Positions 7,519-17,768 are shown, counted from the stretch's first letter. The stretch is 64,000 bases of DNA from Candidatus Saccharibacteria bacterium oral taxon 488 (GCA_010202645.1 CP047920.1:682001-746000), one strand, 5' to 3'. The notes: generated by a model not told the origin, from the letters alone. Numbers and translations: made by a program.

Positions 7519-9297
7519 CTACAGTCCCAACTCCTTTATCTGCGCTGGATCAACCGTTGATGGCGAATCCATCATCACGTCAACGCCCGAGCCGTTCTTT
7601 GGAAAGGCTAAGGTTTCGCGGACATTAGTTTCGTCAATAAGTTCCATAAGGATGCGGTCGACACCAAAGGCACAGCCAGCGTGCGGTGGTGCGCCGTATT
7701 TGAAGGCGTTTAGCATGGCCCCAAACTTTTCCTCGACGTAGCTTTCGCTAAAGCCGAGCAAATCGAATACTTTGTATAGCACCGCTGGGTTGTGGTTGCG
7801 CACACCGCCGGAGCAGATTTCATAGCCGTTCATCACCATGTCGAATTGGTCAGCCACGATGGCGAGCTTGTCGGCGTCAGTCTTCGCCGACTCCAGCGCC
7901 TCTATACCGCCCTTTGGCATACCAAATGGGTTGTGTCCAAAATCAAGCTTCTTGCCGTGGTCGTCCCATTCATAGAATGGAAAATCGATAATCCAAGCAA
8001 ACGCTACCACGCTCGGGTCTTTCAGGTTGAAATGGGCGGCAAATTCGTTTCGCAGACGGCCAAGCACGGCGTTGACGACTGAGCGAGTGTCGGCACCGAA
8101 GAAAACTGCATCACCATCAACTGCACCAGTTTTTTGTTGGATTGAAGACAGCTCTATTTTACTCAAGAACTTAGCAATTGGCGATTTCGCTTCGCCGTCT
8201 TGGTAGGTGATGTACGCCAAACCGCCCGCCCCCTCGCTCTTGGCAATGTCAGTGAATTGGTCAATTTGCTTACGGCTAAGACTGGCGCCATTTTTAACAC
8301 AAATCGCCTTTATACACTCGGCGTTCTTGAACACACCAAATTCGGTGTTAGCAAAGACATCGGTTAGTTCAATCAGCTCCATACCGAAGCGCAGGTCCGG
8401 CTTGTCCGAGCCATATGTCTCCATGGCGTCGCGGTAGGAAATGCGCGGAATTGGACTGCCGTCACCGACCGCGAGACCACTCAAATCCAGCAATTCCTTG
8501 CCTGCAAAATCAGTCGCTAACTGACACATCAGCGGCTCAACTTCCTGGCGAACCTCCTCGCCGTCCTCAACGAAGCTCATCTCCAGATCCAGCTGATAAA
8601 ACTCGCCATACAACCGATCGGCTCGCGGATCTTCGTCGCGGAAACACGCCGCCAACTGATAATATCGCGGCACGCCGCCAACTATCAGCAATTGCTTGAA
8701 CTGCTGCGGTGCTTGCGGCAGCGCGTAAAACTTGCCCTCTTGCAAACGACTTGGGATCAGGAAATCGCGCGCGCCCTCAGGGCTGGAATTTGCCAAAATC
8801 GGCGTTTGAATTTCGATGAATTGGCGCTCGTCCATATACTGATGCATCCGGCGGTACATTTCGGCGCGCTTTTTCAGTATCTGTTGCATCTTTGGGCGGC
8901 GCAGGTCGAGGTAACGATACTTAAAACGTAAGTCCTCACCTGCCTGATTCTCCTCGGCAAACGGCTGGATTGGCAAGGTCTCGGCTCGGTTGAGAATTTC
9001 CAAATTTTCCACCACAATTTCCACATCACCGCTGGCAATATTTGGGTTTTTCAAACCTTCGCCGCGCTCCGTCACCACGCCGCTAGCACGAATCACAAAC
9101 TCATCGCGCAAGCTCTCCGCCAAACGAAACGCTTCCGCGCGCTCAGGATTAATAACCAGCTGCACCAAGCCAGTATGGTCGCGTAGGTCAATAAAAATCA
9201 GCCCGCCGTGATCGCGCCGGGAATGCACCCAGCCAGCCACTGTAATCACTTCACCAACCCTATCAGGGGTATGTATCGCCAAAACTCTCTTTTTCAT
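7519..9297 (-). CDS. aspS: Aspartyl-tRNA synthetase
   Basis: Class II synthetase that charges tRNA-Asp (possibly also tRNA-Asn). 592 residues: N-terminal OB fold, class II motif 2 (FRDEDPRADRLYGEFYQLD), the bacterial-type GAD insertion, and motif 3 (GCAFGVDRILMEL). Full length for bacterial AspRS. The ATG is 7 bases after TATAAT; this box (9310-9305) overlaps the ruvB stop codon, so aspS can be transcribed on its own as well as from ruvB. Confidence 0.97.
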   Translation of the reverse strand: MKKRVLAIHTPDRVGEVITVAGWVHSRRDHGGLIFIDLRDHTGLVQLVINPERAEAFRLAESLRDEFVIRASGVVTERGEGLKNPNIASGDVEIVVENLEILNRAETLPIQPFAEENQAGEDLRFKYRYLDLRRPKMQQILKKRAEMYRRMHQYMDERQFIEIQTPILANSSPEGARDFLIPSRLQEGKFYALPQAPQQFKQLLIVGGVPRYYQLAACFRDEDPRADRLYGEFYQLDLEMSFVEDGEEVRQEVEPLMCQLATDFAGKELLDLSGLAVGDGSPIPRISYRDAMETYGSDKPDLRFGMELIELTDVFANTEFGVFKNAECIKAICVKNGASLSRKQIDQFTDIAKSEGAGGLAYITYQDGEAKSPIAKFLSKIELSSIQQKTGAVDGDAVFFGADTRSVVNAVLGRLRNEFAAHFNLKDPSVVAFAWIIDFPFYEWDDHGKKLDFGHNPFGMPKGGIEALESAKTDADKLAIVADQFDMVMNGYEICSGGVRNHNPAVLYKVFDLLGFSESYVEEKFGAMLNAFKYGAPPHAGCAFGVDRILMELIDETNVRETLAFPKNGSGVDVMMDSPSTVDPAQIKELGL

Positions 9298-9305
9298 ATC
9301 TGTTA

Positions 9306-10307
9306 TTATAGCATATTGATGTGTTTTTTCGCCTTTGGCGTCACCCGCCGGCCGCGCGGCGTGCGCTCAATGAAGCCGATTTGTAGTAAATACGGCTCAT
9401 AAAAATCCTCGATCGTCGTTGCTTCGTCGCCTGTCAGAGCAGCAATGGTCGTTAGTCCCACCGGATTATCGCCATAATTTTCCAGGATTGATTGTAGTAA
9501 ATTACGGTCGGCTGGGTCTAATCCCAACTCATCCACCTCCAGCATTTCCAAAGCACTCGTTGTCGTTTTCACATCAATTATGCCATCGCCGTTGACGTCG
9601 GCATAGTCGCGCACGCGCTTGAGCAGGCGATTGGCGATGCGCGGCGTCAAGCGAGCCCGTGTCGACAACAAGTTCGCCGCTTCATGCCGAATCGACGACT
9701 CCAGAATGGCTGCGCTCCGCGTCACAATCTTAGCGATATCCTCTGGCTCATAAAATTCCAAGCGATAAATATGCCCGAAGCGATCGCGCAGCGGCGCCGC
9801 CAAACTGCCCGTCCGCGTCGTCGCACCGATGACCGTAAACCGCGGCAAGTCCAGTCGAATCGACCGGGCCGCCGGGCCTTTGCCGATGACGATATCCAGC
9901 TTGAAATCTTCCATGGCCGAATACAAAATCTCCTCCACCGCCCGACCGAGTCGATGGATCTCATCGATAAACAAAATATCGCCGTCCGCTAGGTTGGTCA
10001 AAATCGACGCCAAATCGCCCGCTTTCTCAATGGCCGGACCGCTGGTAATGCGCAAATTCGTGCCCATCTCATTGGCGATCACCGTCGCCATGGTCGTCTT
10101 GCCTAGTCCTGGTGGACCGTAGAGTAGTACATGATCCAGTGGCTCACCACGCTTCTTTGCCGCCTCAATTGCCAAGCGCAGGTTGCGCTTCAAGCGCTCC
10201 TGACCAACATACTCACTAAAGCTCTGCGGGCGCAGACTGATTTCAATTCGCTGCTCCTCAGCATCATCATCGTGCGGACTGGTATCAACTATTCTTTGAA
10301 TTGCCAT
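9306..10307 (-). CDS. ruvB: Holliday junction branch migration ATPase RuvB
   Basis: 333 residues. Motor of the RuvAB branch migration complex. Walker [10 protein letters not shown], Walker [10 protein letters not shown], sensor [18 protein letters not shown] and a C-terminal winged helix ([13 protein letters not shown]). The ATG shares one base with the stop of the preceding DUF262 gene (TAATG) and has CAGGAGC 6 bases upstream, so translation is coupled to that gene. Confidence 0.97.
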   Translation of the reverse strand: MAIQRIVDTSPHDDDAEEQRIEISLRPQSFSEYVGQERLKRNLRLAIEAAKKRGEPLDHVLLYGPPGLGKTTMATVIANEMGTNLRITSGPAIEKAGDLASILTNLADGDILFIDEIHRLGRAVEEILYSAMEDFKLDIVIGKGPAARSIRLDLPRFTVIGATTRTGSLAAPLRDRFGHIYRLEFYEPEDIAKIVTRSAAILESSIRHEAANLLSTRARLTPRIANRLLKRVRDYADVNGDGIIDVKTTTSALEMLEVDELGLDPADRNLLQSILENYGDNPVGLTTIAALTGDEATTIEDFYEPYLLQIGFIERTPRGRRVTPKAKKHINML

Positions 10308-12106
10308 TATAAGCTCCTGTAATATTCTTTTAGCATCTTAGCCATCAGTCGCTGCCGCTGTTTTAAAAATTCTTCATAATCAACGGCCACCGCCTTCATT
10401 AATAAAATTGGAATTGCATTGTCACTAAAGTTGCTTTTTAGTTCATCCTCGCCAGTAATATCACTGTGATGGTCATTTTTACTACTTAAAATATCGCTTA
10501 AGTAATCGCGAGGGGCTAAATCTCCGACTGAAATATTTATATCATTGCGCAGATGTACAAAATTAGCAATTCTATTGTATTTAGTTTTATCATAACCATG
10601 CTTAACTAAATAATTTTTAGGAAAAATGTGATGCACGTCATCAGTCGCCAAGTCTCTGGCAATATTATTTTTCGACAAGAATCCTTGCTTCAGTAATTTA
10701 TTCTGCGCCGCAACAAACATGTGCCAAAACGGATTATTTATCGTCGGCTTATCAAGCTCATCAACCAATGTTGAGTCCCAAAATATATCAGACAACTCCT
10801 GCTTTTCCAGCGTAGCAACAAATTTAGCCAAATCTCCAGGATTTTGAATCCGTTTAATATCCTGCTCAAACTTAGTTTCAAAACTGCCGGAATGGCGACC
10901 AGTCAGTAACGAAATTGCCAGCAATCTACGAACTAGCGAATTAGCTTCGGCATGATTTTCGCCAATATCAAATAGCCGCAGGTACATTGCATAGGCGTAA
11001 TTAACTGCATTGCGAGCAATCAACATACTGGGTTCGTCATAACCGCTGCCGCGCAAAATGTTTTGTACAAAATGCTTAAATTTATTTTCGTTTGTAAATT
11101 GGTACAAACCCTTCTCAAGCTTTCGGAAGGACTCGTCAGCAATTTCTTTTTCATCCTGGCGAGTTTCAAAATTACGACCCGAAAGCAATGCCACGATATC
11201 GCCAAGTTTACCCCTTGCAAACTGCGTCAAACCAACAACCCGAATAATATCATTATACGATGGATCATATAGGTCATCTGTTTCATTTTTAAGCCAAGAT
11301 ATTTTCGTAAAATAATCAGTTTTAGCAAATTCTGTATCGTTTTCCTTAATAATGTCAAACTGCTCGGGGGCAACCGATAGATGTGCAAAATAATCAATAA
11401 ATTTACGAAGTTTCATGCCCATTTCATCACCCGGCTCGTTCTCATAAACCGCAATTTTACTCATCGCAAAATCGGCATTACTAAGATTAACACCGCTAGC
11501 ATTAATTCGGACAAATATTTCATTTACTATATTGATATCCAAAGACGGACTAAGCTGGATTTCACCAATTTGCTTATTTTTAATCTGGATCAAACGGTTA
11601 AGTCGCGTATTAACCTCTTGGCGCGTTAACGACGGATTTTTTTCTGCATATTCTTCAACAAACGTCAGCGTATCATAGCCGTTTACCATCACTTCAGCAA
11701 TATCGCTAATCCATTCTTTACCGCGAATAGTTGAAACTGTACGAGTACGAAACTCCTCAGTCAGCGGATTAAACGATATAGCAATCCGTTTTTTCTTATA
11801 TTTTTTATCTATCACATCAAGCCCGCTAATCGCTGCCCTGAGTGCAGTGATACGTTGCTGGCCATCAATCAAAATACGCTTGCCCTGCGACGTCGACCCA
11901 TCCTTCAGCTTCACGTCTGGGTTTTGCCAAGTAATGATATAGCCGACTGGATAGCCTTGATATAACGAATCCATCAAATCGCGTACCTGCCAACTCATCC
12001 ATACAAACGGCCGCTGGATCTCCGGAATAGCAATTGCACCGCTTTCTACCCAGGCCAGAATAGTACTAATTGGTGTTTGATTAAGAGAAAATTTTGTATC
12101 TTCCAT
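10307..12106 (-). CDS. DUF262/HNH protein, GmrSD-like restriction candidate
   Basis: 599 residues. The N-terminal DUF262 domain has [10 protein letters not shown] and the core [12 protein letters not shown], a ParB/Srx-like nucleotide-binding fold. The C-terminal part has an HNH-type nuclease motif of the DUF1524 kind ([11 protein letters not shown] followed by N-rich segments). This pairing is that of GmrSD-like type IV restriction enzymes and related anti-phage proteins that cleave modified DNA. TATAAT is 8 bases upstream of ATG. It sits within the ruv genes and is coupled to ruvB by TAATG. Function as defence is inferred from the domains only. Confidence 0.82.
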   Translation of the reverse strand: MEDTKFSLNQTPISTILAWVESGAIAIPEIQRPFVWMSWQVRDLMDSLYQGYPVGYIITWQNPDVKLKDGSTSQGKRILIDGQQRITALRAAISGLDVIDKKYKKKRIAISFNPLTEEFRTRTVSTIRGKEWISDIAEVMVNGYDTLTFVEEYAEKNPSLTRQEVNTRLNRLIQIKNKQIGEIQLSPSLDINIVNEIFVRINASGVNLSNADFAMSKIAVYENEPGDEMGMKLRKFIDYFAHLSVAPEQFDIIKENDTEFAKTDYFTKISWLKNETDDLYDPSYNDIIRVVGLTQFARGKLGDIVALLSGRNFETRQDEKEIADESFRKLEKGLYQFTNENKFKHFVQNILRGSGYDEPSMLIARNAVNYAYAMYLRLFDIGENHAEANSLVRRLLAISLLTGRHSGSFETKFEQDIKRIQNPGDLAKFVATLEKQELSDIFWDSTLVDELDKPTINNPFWHMFVAAQNKLLKQGFLSKNNIARDLATDDVHHIFPKNYLVKHGYDKTKYNRIANFVHLRNDINISVGDLAPRDYLSDILSSKNDHHSDITGEDELKSNFSDNAIPILLMKAVAVDYEEFLKQRQRLMAKMLKEYYRSL

Positions 12107-12245
12107 ATATGTCTATTATAGCACCCCGAGAATAAGACTCACGCTAAGATGTAGTAGTAATCACCCTTCAAGTGTCTCCCAACGAATCCAAAAACACAAA
12201 CCCCATAAACAACATCACGAACTAAATATTTCAAATAAAGAGACC

Positions 12246-12824
12246 CTACTTCTTCAGCGCCTCGGTCACCCGCTGCGCTGTTGGCAGATTGACATCAACG
12301 TTCTCTAGCGCCTTGGTAGCGTCAGCCAAGGTGTAGCCCAGCGCCATCAGCGCCTCCAACGCTTCGTCGGAAGTATTCAATTCAGTCTGGACTGGCGCAG
12401 CTGCTCGGCCGTACTGCGTCGGTAGGCCGACTTTATCGCTCAGATCAACCACCACACGCTCAGCGGTTTTTTTGCCAACACCAGCAGCTTGTTGTATAAA
12501 GGCACTGTCGGCATTGGCGATGGCGTTACGGACGTGCTCAGCATCGCCAAGACTGAGAATGGCCAATGCGGCCTTTGGTCCAACGCCCTGAACGGTGATC
12601 AGCATTTCAAACAGTTTCTTTGCCGCCAGGCTCGAGAAGCCAAACAATTCTTCCGCCTGCTCGCGCACATGATGATAGGTGTAAAACTTAGCGTCTTGAT
12701 CCAGCGCCACCGCCTCGAAATCACCAGCCGATACGCTGACTTCATAACCGACGCCGTGAACGTCAATCACGATGCTGCCCGCACCAAACTTTTCAGCGAT
12801 CGTGCCAGAGAGGTGGGCGATCAC
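12246..12824 (-). CDS. ruvA: Holliday junction DNA helicase subunit RuvA
   Basis: 192 residues. Tetrameric junction-binding partner of RuvB. N-terminal OB domain (MIAHLSGTIAEKFGAGSIVI), tandem helix-hairpin-helix motifs (VQGVGPKAALAIL and AAGVGKKTAERVV), and the C-terminal RuvB-contact domain (ALMALGYTLADATKAL). Starts with GTG overlapping the stop of the penicillin-binding protein gene (GTGA). The 140 bases downstream, before the DUF262 gene, hold no gene or clear terminator. Confidence 0.95.
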   Translation of the reverse strand: MIAHLSGTIAEKFGAGSIVIDVHGVGYEVSVSAGDFEAVALDQDAKFYTYHHVREQAEELFGFSSLAAKKLFEMLITVQGVGPKAALAILSLGDAEHVRNAIANADSAFIQQAAGVGKKTAERVVVDLSDKVGLPTQYGRAAAPVQTELNTSDEALEALMALGYTLADATKALENVDVNLPTAQRVTEALKK

Positions 12825-15247
12825 GGTCGTCTGTCTCCGCCGCCCGGAGGATTGGTCGGGCCGGGCGAAGTGCCGCCGCTGCCACCGCCTGAACCGCCGC
12901 CGCTACCGCCGCCACTGCCATTGCCGCCGCCTGGATTTTGGTCGTCATCGCCAGTACTGCCACACGACGCAGTCTTTCGCGAATGCTTCGTCGCATCAAA
13001 TTTATCTTCGGTGATGGTAATGAGACGCTTGGTAGCTAGGTCGCAGACGGTGATCTGCTTAGTGGTGGACGTTTGCCGACAATCAGCAGCGTTCTTGGAG
13101 TATTTAGCGGCGTCAAATTGATCTTCAAAAATTGACTCCATTTGCTTGGTCGCGAGGTTACACACCTCAATCTTTGGCTTGGTCTGATCACATTTCTCGG
13201 TCGGGAGGGCGTTCGAGAGGAAATATTCTTTGTAAGCACCAGGGCTGGAATCATCAGCCAGACCACCGTTGCTACTACACACGCTTCGCTGGACAACGCC
13301 GTTTGGTACATCAAAACCAGTTTTCGCGCCCGCCAGCAGCTTGGTCATTGTCGCCCGCCAAATTGGTGCCGCCACGTCCGAACCACCGCTGTTCATGACC
13401 TTGTTGTTGTTATTGCCGACCCACACGCCGACAGCATATTGCGGCGTATAGCCAATCGTCCAGGCATCGCGGTTATCATTGGTGGTACCCGTCTTGACAG
13501 CAACCGTTTTGCCGCCCACCGTCAGGCTGCTGCCAAACATCCCCGCCCGCGCGGCGTTGTCCGACAGGATGCTAGAGATGAGATAGGCACCGCCCTGGCT
13601 GATAGCTTGGCGTGTGTTCGCTGCTTTCCACGAAACGTTTTTGTTGAATTTGTCCTTGACTTCGGTGATGAGATTGAGCGACTCGTACTGCGTGCCGCCA
13701 TTGGCAAAGGCCGCGTAGGCGTTAGTCATCTCGCTCAGGCGCACCTCGGCCGAACCAAGCGCCAGTGACAATCCGTAATTTTTGTTTTCATCAAGGGTGC
13801 TAATGCCGAGTTTCTTAGCGGCTTGGATGGAGCGATTGATGCCATACTTTTGCATGATCAGAACGCTCGGGATGTTCAGCGACCAGCTCAGCGACTTGCG
13901 CGTCGTCACCTTGCCGTTCCAGCGGCGGGTAGCGTTGTAGGGCACATAACCATTGAAGTTAGTTAACTTATCATCAAAAACTGTCGCCGGCGTGATAGTG
14001 CCATCAGCCATCGCTTGCGCATAATACAACGGCTTGAAGCTCGAGCCAGGCTGACGCGGCGTGGTCACCATATTGACCTTACCCCACTCGGCATTATTGT
14101 AATCAGCGCTACCGACCAGAGCCCGCACTTCGCCAGTTTTTGGATCAATGACGATACCGCTAGCATTGGTGCCGCCGAGGCGATTGATTTGCTTCATTTG
14201 TTTGGCGATGTTTTCTTGGAGGAGATGCTGCGTGTCGAGATTCAGCGAGGTCTTGACGCGGTAGCCCGAGCGCATGACTTTTTCGTAACCATATTTGTCA
14301 CTGAGCTGTTTGATGACCATCTCGGCAAAATGCGGCGCTGCGGAGTTGGTGTGAGCCGCGCCGCCACCGGCGTATGCTAGCTGCGTGGCTTCTGCCTGTT
14401 GCTTCTGTTCCTCGGTGATAAAGCCTTCAGTCTGCATCCGACCGAGCACCGTCTTTTGGCGTTGCTTGGCGTATTCGGCATTGCCGCTGATCGGTGAATA
14501 CCGGCTCGGTGCCGGCAGCACGCCAACCAGCATACTGCTCTCGGCCAGCGTCAAATCCTTCGGCGATTTATTGAAATAAACCTTGGCCGCCTCCTCGATG
14601 CCAAAGGCGTTTTCACCAAAGTACACTGAGTTGAGATACATCATCAAGATCTGCTCTTTGCTATAATTCTGTTCAATAGCGATGGCCATAAACAGCTCTT
14701 GGTATTTGCGCATAAAGCTGTGCTCATTGCTGAGTAAATTATTCTTAACCAGCTGTTGCGTCAAGGTCGACCCGCCACCGTGCCGCGTGATTGCCGCCCG
14801 GAAAATACTGAAAATATTAAAGCCGCTGTGCTTATAAAAATCCTTATCCTCACTGGCGATCAGCGCCTTTTTCATACTCTCAGAGATATCCTTGAGCTGC
14901 ACCAAGTTCCGCCGCTCGGCATTGCCAACGCTATAAATCACCTTATCCTTGGCGTCGGTCAGCACGATACCGGTATTGTTGCGGTTCATCAGCCGCTCCT
15001 GATCAGCGATGTCGCGTGCATAGTAAAGATAGCTGGCAATCGGCACGATGATCAAGAACAGTAGAATCGGCAGCAGACACACCATGATTTTTTTCGGCCG
15101 ACTCAGCCGCCAAAACCACAAAAAATGTTTGTGTTGACGCGGTAATTTACCGGGTTTTGCCTTGACTTGACCGAGATTGGCATACCGACCCATGTGCGGC
15201 GGCTGCTTCTTTATCGGAGCTCGTTTTCCCTTGCCTAATTGCACCAT
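12821..15247 (-). CDS. Class A penicillin-binding protein (transglycosylase/transpeptidase)
   Basis: 808 residues. Builds peptidoglycan at the membrane. Basic N-terminus, one membrane helix (about 54-76), GT51 domain with catalytic Glu in SEDKDFY (E133), and a transpeptidase domain with SSFK (402-405), SLN (456-458) and KTG (585-587). After about residue 680 there are two cysteine-bounded repeats (VCNLATKQMESIFEDQFDA and VCDLATKRLITITEDKFDA) and a Gly/Ser/Pro-rich tail. TATAAT is 6 bases before ATG and contains the ruvC stop. Followed by ruvA with a 4-base overlap. Confidence 0.95.
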   Translation of the reverse strand: MVQLGKGKRAPIKKQPPHMGRYANLGQVKAKPGKLPRQHKHFLWFWRLSRPKKIMVCLLPILLFLIIVPIASYLYYARDIADQERLMNRNNTGIVLTDAKDKVIYSVGNAERRNLVQLKDISESMKKALIASEDKDFYKHSGFNIFSIFRAAITRHGGGSTLTQQLVKNNLLSNEHSFMRKYQELFMAIAIEQNYSKEQILMMYLNSVYFGENAFGIEEAAKVYFNKSPKDLTLAESSMLVGVLPAPSRYSPISGNAEYAKQRQKTVLGRMQTEGFITEEQKQQAEATQLAYAGGGAAHTNSAAPHFAEMVIKQLSDKYGYEKVMRSGYRVKTSLNLDTQHLLQENIAKQMKQINRLGGTNASGIVIDPKTGEVRALVGSADYNNAEWGKVNMVTTPRQPGSSFKPLYYAQAMADGTITPATVFDDKLTNFNGYVPYNATRRWNGKVTTRKSLSWSLNIPSVLIMQKYGINRSIQAAKKLGISTLDENKNYGLSLALGSAEVRLSEMTNAYAAFANGGTQYESLNLITEVKDKFNKNVSWKAANTRQAISQGGAYLISSILSDNAARAGMFGSSLTVGGKTVAVKTGTTNDNRDAWTIGYTPQYAVGVWVGNNNNKVMNSGGSDVAAPIWRATMTKLLAGAKTGFDVPNGVVQRSVCSSNGGLADDSSPGAYKEYFLSNALPTEKCDQTKPKIEVCNLATKQMESIFEDQFDAAKYSKNAADCRQTSTTKQITVCDLATKRLITITEDKFDATKHSRKTASCGSTGDDDQNPGGGNGSGGGSGGGSGGGSGGTSPGPTNPPGGGDRRP

Positions 15248-15254
15248 GTATCAA

Positions 15255-15737
15255 TTATACCACGCCACAGTGCGTCATCGCGGCATGGGTGATGGCCGCT
15301 GCCAGCGCATCGGCGCAGTCATCTGGCTTGGGCACTTGGCTGAGACCTAAGTTGAGGCGCACCATTTCTTGGATCTGCTTTTTATCAGCCTTGCCATAGC
15401 CAGTCAGTGTCTGTTTGATCTGAAGCGGCGTGTATTCACTGATCGCGAGACCCGCCTTGTGCCCAGTCAGCATCGCCACGCCGCGAGCATGGGCCACAGA
15501 GATAGCAGTAGTGACATTGCGCGCAAAAAACAACTTTTCAATTGACATCACCTCTGGCTTGGTCTCAGCGATAATCTCCGTCAGGCCATCAAAAATCTCC
15601 GCCAGCCGCTCGTCTAGCGGCGTGTGGGCGGGCGTCTTGATCACACCAGCCGTCACCAGCCGGTAGCCGCCCTGCTTCGTGTCAATCACACCAAAACCCA
15701 AGATACCAGTCCCCGGATCAATGCCAATAATTCTCAT
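15255..15737 (-). CDS. ruvC: Crossover junction endodeoxyribonuclease RuvC
   Basis: About 160 residues. Resolves Holliday junctions. The acidic residues of the RNase H fold are visible: IIGIDPGTGILGFG (Asp), MSIEKLFFARN (Glu) and KPDDCADALAAAITH (Asp pair). Start at 15737, where extended TGCTATAAT ends 6 bases upstream; an in-frame ATG 30 bases further up lies before the promoter. First gene of the ruvC-PBP-ruvA group. Confidence 0.95.
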   Translation of the reverse strand: MRIIGIDPGTGILGFGVIDTKQGGYRLVTAGVIKTPAHTPLDERLAEIFDGLTEIIAETKPEVMSIEKLFFARNVTTAISVAHARGVAMLTGHKAGLAISEYTPLQIKQTLTGYGKADKKQIQEMVRLNLGLSQVPKPDDCADALAAAITHAAMTHCGVV

Positions 15738-15811
15738 GAGTTTATTATAGCACCCGGCCGGTGACAATAATTAATGCAAGCAGCCACCTCGACGAGCTAC
15801 TCGCCAAGTTA

Positions 15812-17704
15812 TCACTTGCCGCGCGTGATGGTGTGTTTCAGCCGCGTAGCAGCCCGGCCGATTTCCCAGCGCCACTGCCAGCCAGCATAACCAACCGCCA
15901 GCAGACTGACGCCGCCGAGCACCCACCAGCCCCACATCGCGCCCGTCACCTGCTTGACCTGCTCCGGCGCAAAGCCAGTTTTCGGTGCAGTAGCCAGCGC
16001 GACCTTGCGGCAACGGCGAGTCTTTGGATTGCGTTCAAAGCCTTCGGGACACTCCTTCAACACGTCACTATCAGCGGCAATTTTCTTACAGCGCCCGGTG
16101 GCGGGATTACGAAACTTACCATCGGGACATGGCTTTAGGGTTTTGGCGGCCGCGGCTGCAATTGACCGGCACCGACCGGTTATCTCGCTCCGATAATACC
16201 CTTCACGACACGGCGTTTGGGTTTTGAGCTTGCTGCTGTTGCGGCACCGACCGGTTTCTGGTGAACGATATTGGCCGGGCTTACACGGCACGAGTTCCGG
16301 CTCGCGTACGATATTACGGCAGCGGCCCGTCTCCGGCGAACGGTACTGCCCCGGACGGCACGGCGTCGGCACTGGCTCCACCGGCTCCTTGACACAACGG
16401 CCCGTGAACTCGTGACGCACATAGCCCGCCTTGCAATCTGGCCACTGCTTGAATTCATTAGGCCGAGCCGGCGTCGGTGAAAATGTCACCTTCCATTCCC
16501 CGTCAAGCAAACTCCACGACGAGTCCTTAGCCAGACCAGCAAACGATGTCTGGTCAATTTCATTGCCGCTCTCGTCCAGCACGTACACTTCGCCGCCGCC
16601 AGTTTTTGTTAGTTTGAGATTTGTTTCTGCCAGGCGAATGACATGCAGCGCCCCAGCTGCCAGCTCAATACCCTTGAACGTGTACGTCGTATCCTTATTC
16701 TTGCCTCGACCTTTCATGAGAATGGTGCAGCCCGTGAGGTCGAGGTCGCTGGTCCCGGCATTGATAATCTCGATAAACGGCGCGTCGACATTGGTCGCGA
16801 TCTCATGTAATTTCAAGCCGCTACAGCGATTGCTCGGTGGCGCCGGATCAACTGGCGGACGTGGCTCGTCAGGCTCGGTACAGGCTGGCAGTTCACGTAA
16901 GTGCGGCGCCTCGCCGACCGAAAAATCGCTGACGTTATTATCCGTATCAGTCACCACGCCATTTGTTTGGCAGCGCCAGGCGTGTAGCTTGCCGCCCAGC
17001 TTAATCGGACTGCCTTCGCGCTCTGATGCCGCGCCCCAGCCAACCAGATCCGACACTCGCCCATCACTCATCACCAATTTGACAGAGCCGCTGGTTGTTG
17101 CCAGCACTTTCCTGCCGTCAAACCGCAGGTCGGCCTGCTCATCAGCTAGCCGACTATCACCGACCACCAACGCCCCGCCCACCGGCACTACTAGCTCAGT
17201 CGATACTGTTTTGAGCGTCGTCACATGCCCCTTTTGGTTAACATACTGCAGTGTCCAACCAGCGATATTGACTGGCCCTGACGACAGATTGTAGAGTTCG
17301 ACGTAGGTGCCGCGCGCTGTATCGAGGCCGATTTTAGTGATCAAGAGTTTGGCCGATGTGCGAGCCGCGGCTGACGGTGCAGGAGGTTCGGAAGGCGTTG
17401 GCTTGACTGGTGCGGGTGTCAATGGGTCTCTAGGCGGCGTTGACGGAGCGGGCGTAGACGTAGATGTACCGCCAGAAGCTGTGTCCGGCGTGGCCACTGC
17501 TGGAGCTAATGGCCTGGTCGGAGCTGCCGAGCTGGGTACTGGATTGGCTGGGCGCGGCGCGGGCGTGTGGGTTGGCGCAACCGGTGTCGAGCCGCTAGCA
17601 GGAGGTACGGCCTCTGGTGGGGAGTCGCTGGCAAACGCTACCACCGGCTGAAACACCAGCGCAATTATCGTTGACATAAGTAGTAGGCGGGTCAAAACCT
17701 TCAT
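15812..17704 (-). CDS. Surface protein with two lamin-tail domains and six Cys repeats
   Basis: About 630 residues. Signal peptide (MKVLTRLLLMSTIIALVFQP, ending VAFASD), then a Pro/Ala/Thr-rich stalk of about 90 residues, two lamin-tail (LTD) beta-sandwich domains (starts near LLITKIGLDTARGTYVELYN and LKLHEIATNVDAPFIEI), six repeats of the form CxxGxxRxxxTxRCxxx (for example CRPGQYRSPETGRC), a membrane helix (MWGWWVLGGVSLLAVGYAGW) and a basic tail. This is the layout of a cell-wall-spanning anchored protein. GGGAG precedes the ATG at 17704. LTD proteins are frequent in CPR; the Cys repeats suggest host-surface or wall contact, which is inference. Confidence 0.75.
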   Translation of the reverse strand: MKVLTRLLLMSTIIALVFQPVVAFASDSPPEAVPPASGSTPVAPTHTPAPRPANPVPSSAAPTRPLAPAVATPDTASGGTSTSTPAPSTPPRDPLTPAPVKPTPSEPPAPSAAARTSAKLLITKIGLDTARGTYVELYNLSSGPVNIAGWTLQYVNQKGHVTTLKTVSTELVVPVGGALVVGDSRLADEQADLRFDGRKVLATTSGSVKLVMSDGRVSDLVGWGAASEREGSPIKLGGKLHAWRCQTNGVVTDTDNNVSDFSVGEAPHLRELPACTEPDEPRPPVDPAPPSNRCSGLKLHEIATNVDAPFIEIINAGTSDLDLTGCTILMKGRGKNKDTTYTFKGIELAAGALHVIRLAETNLKLTKTGGGEVYVLDESGNEIDQTSFAGLAKDSSWSLLDGEWKVTFSPTPARPNEFKQWPDCKAGYVRHEFTGRCVKEPVEPVPTPCRPGQYRSPETGRCRNIVREPELVPCKPGQYRSPETGRCRNSSKLKTQTPCREGYYRSEITGRCRSIAAAAAKTLKPCPDGKFRNPATGRCKKIAADSDVLKECPEGFERNPKTRRCRKVALATAPKTGFAPEQVKQVTGAMWGWWVLGGVSLLAVGYAGWQWRWEIGRAATRLKHTITRGK

Positions 17705-17768
17705 CGTGAACTCCCTGCTTGGCTTATGTTGACTAATTATTATTGTAAAAGAAATTCCTCCGAAACGC

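Noticed and set aside
12121..12245. Possible terminator or RNA between ruvA and the DUF262 gene
   Set aside because: No stable hairpin with a T-run could be found.
12489..13121. 210-codon + strand frame over the ruvA/PBP border, rich in Pro
   Set aside because: It is the complement of the Gly-rich PBP tail and ruvA, both well supported.
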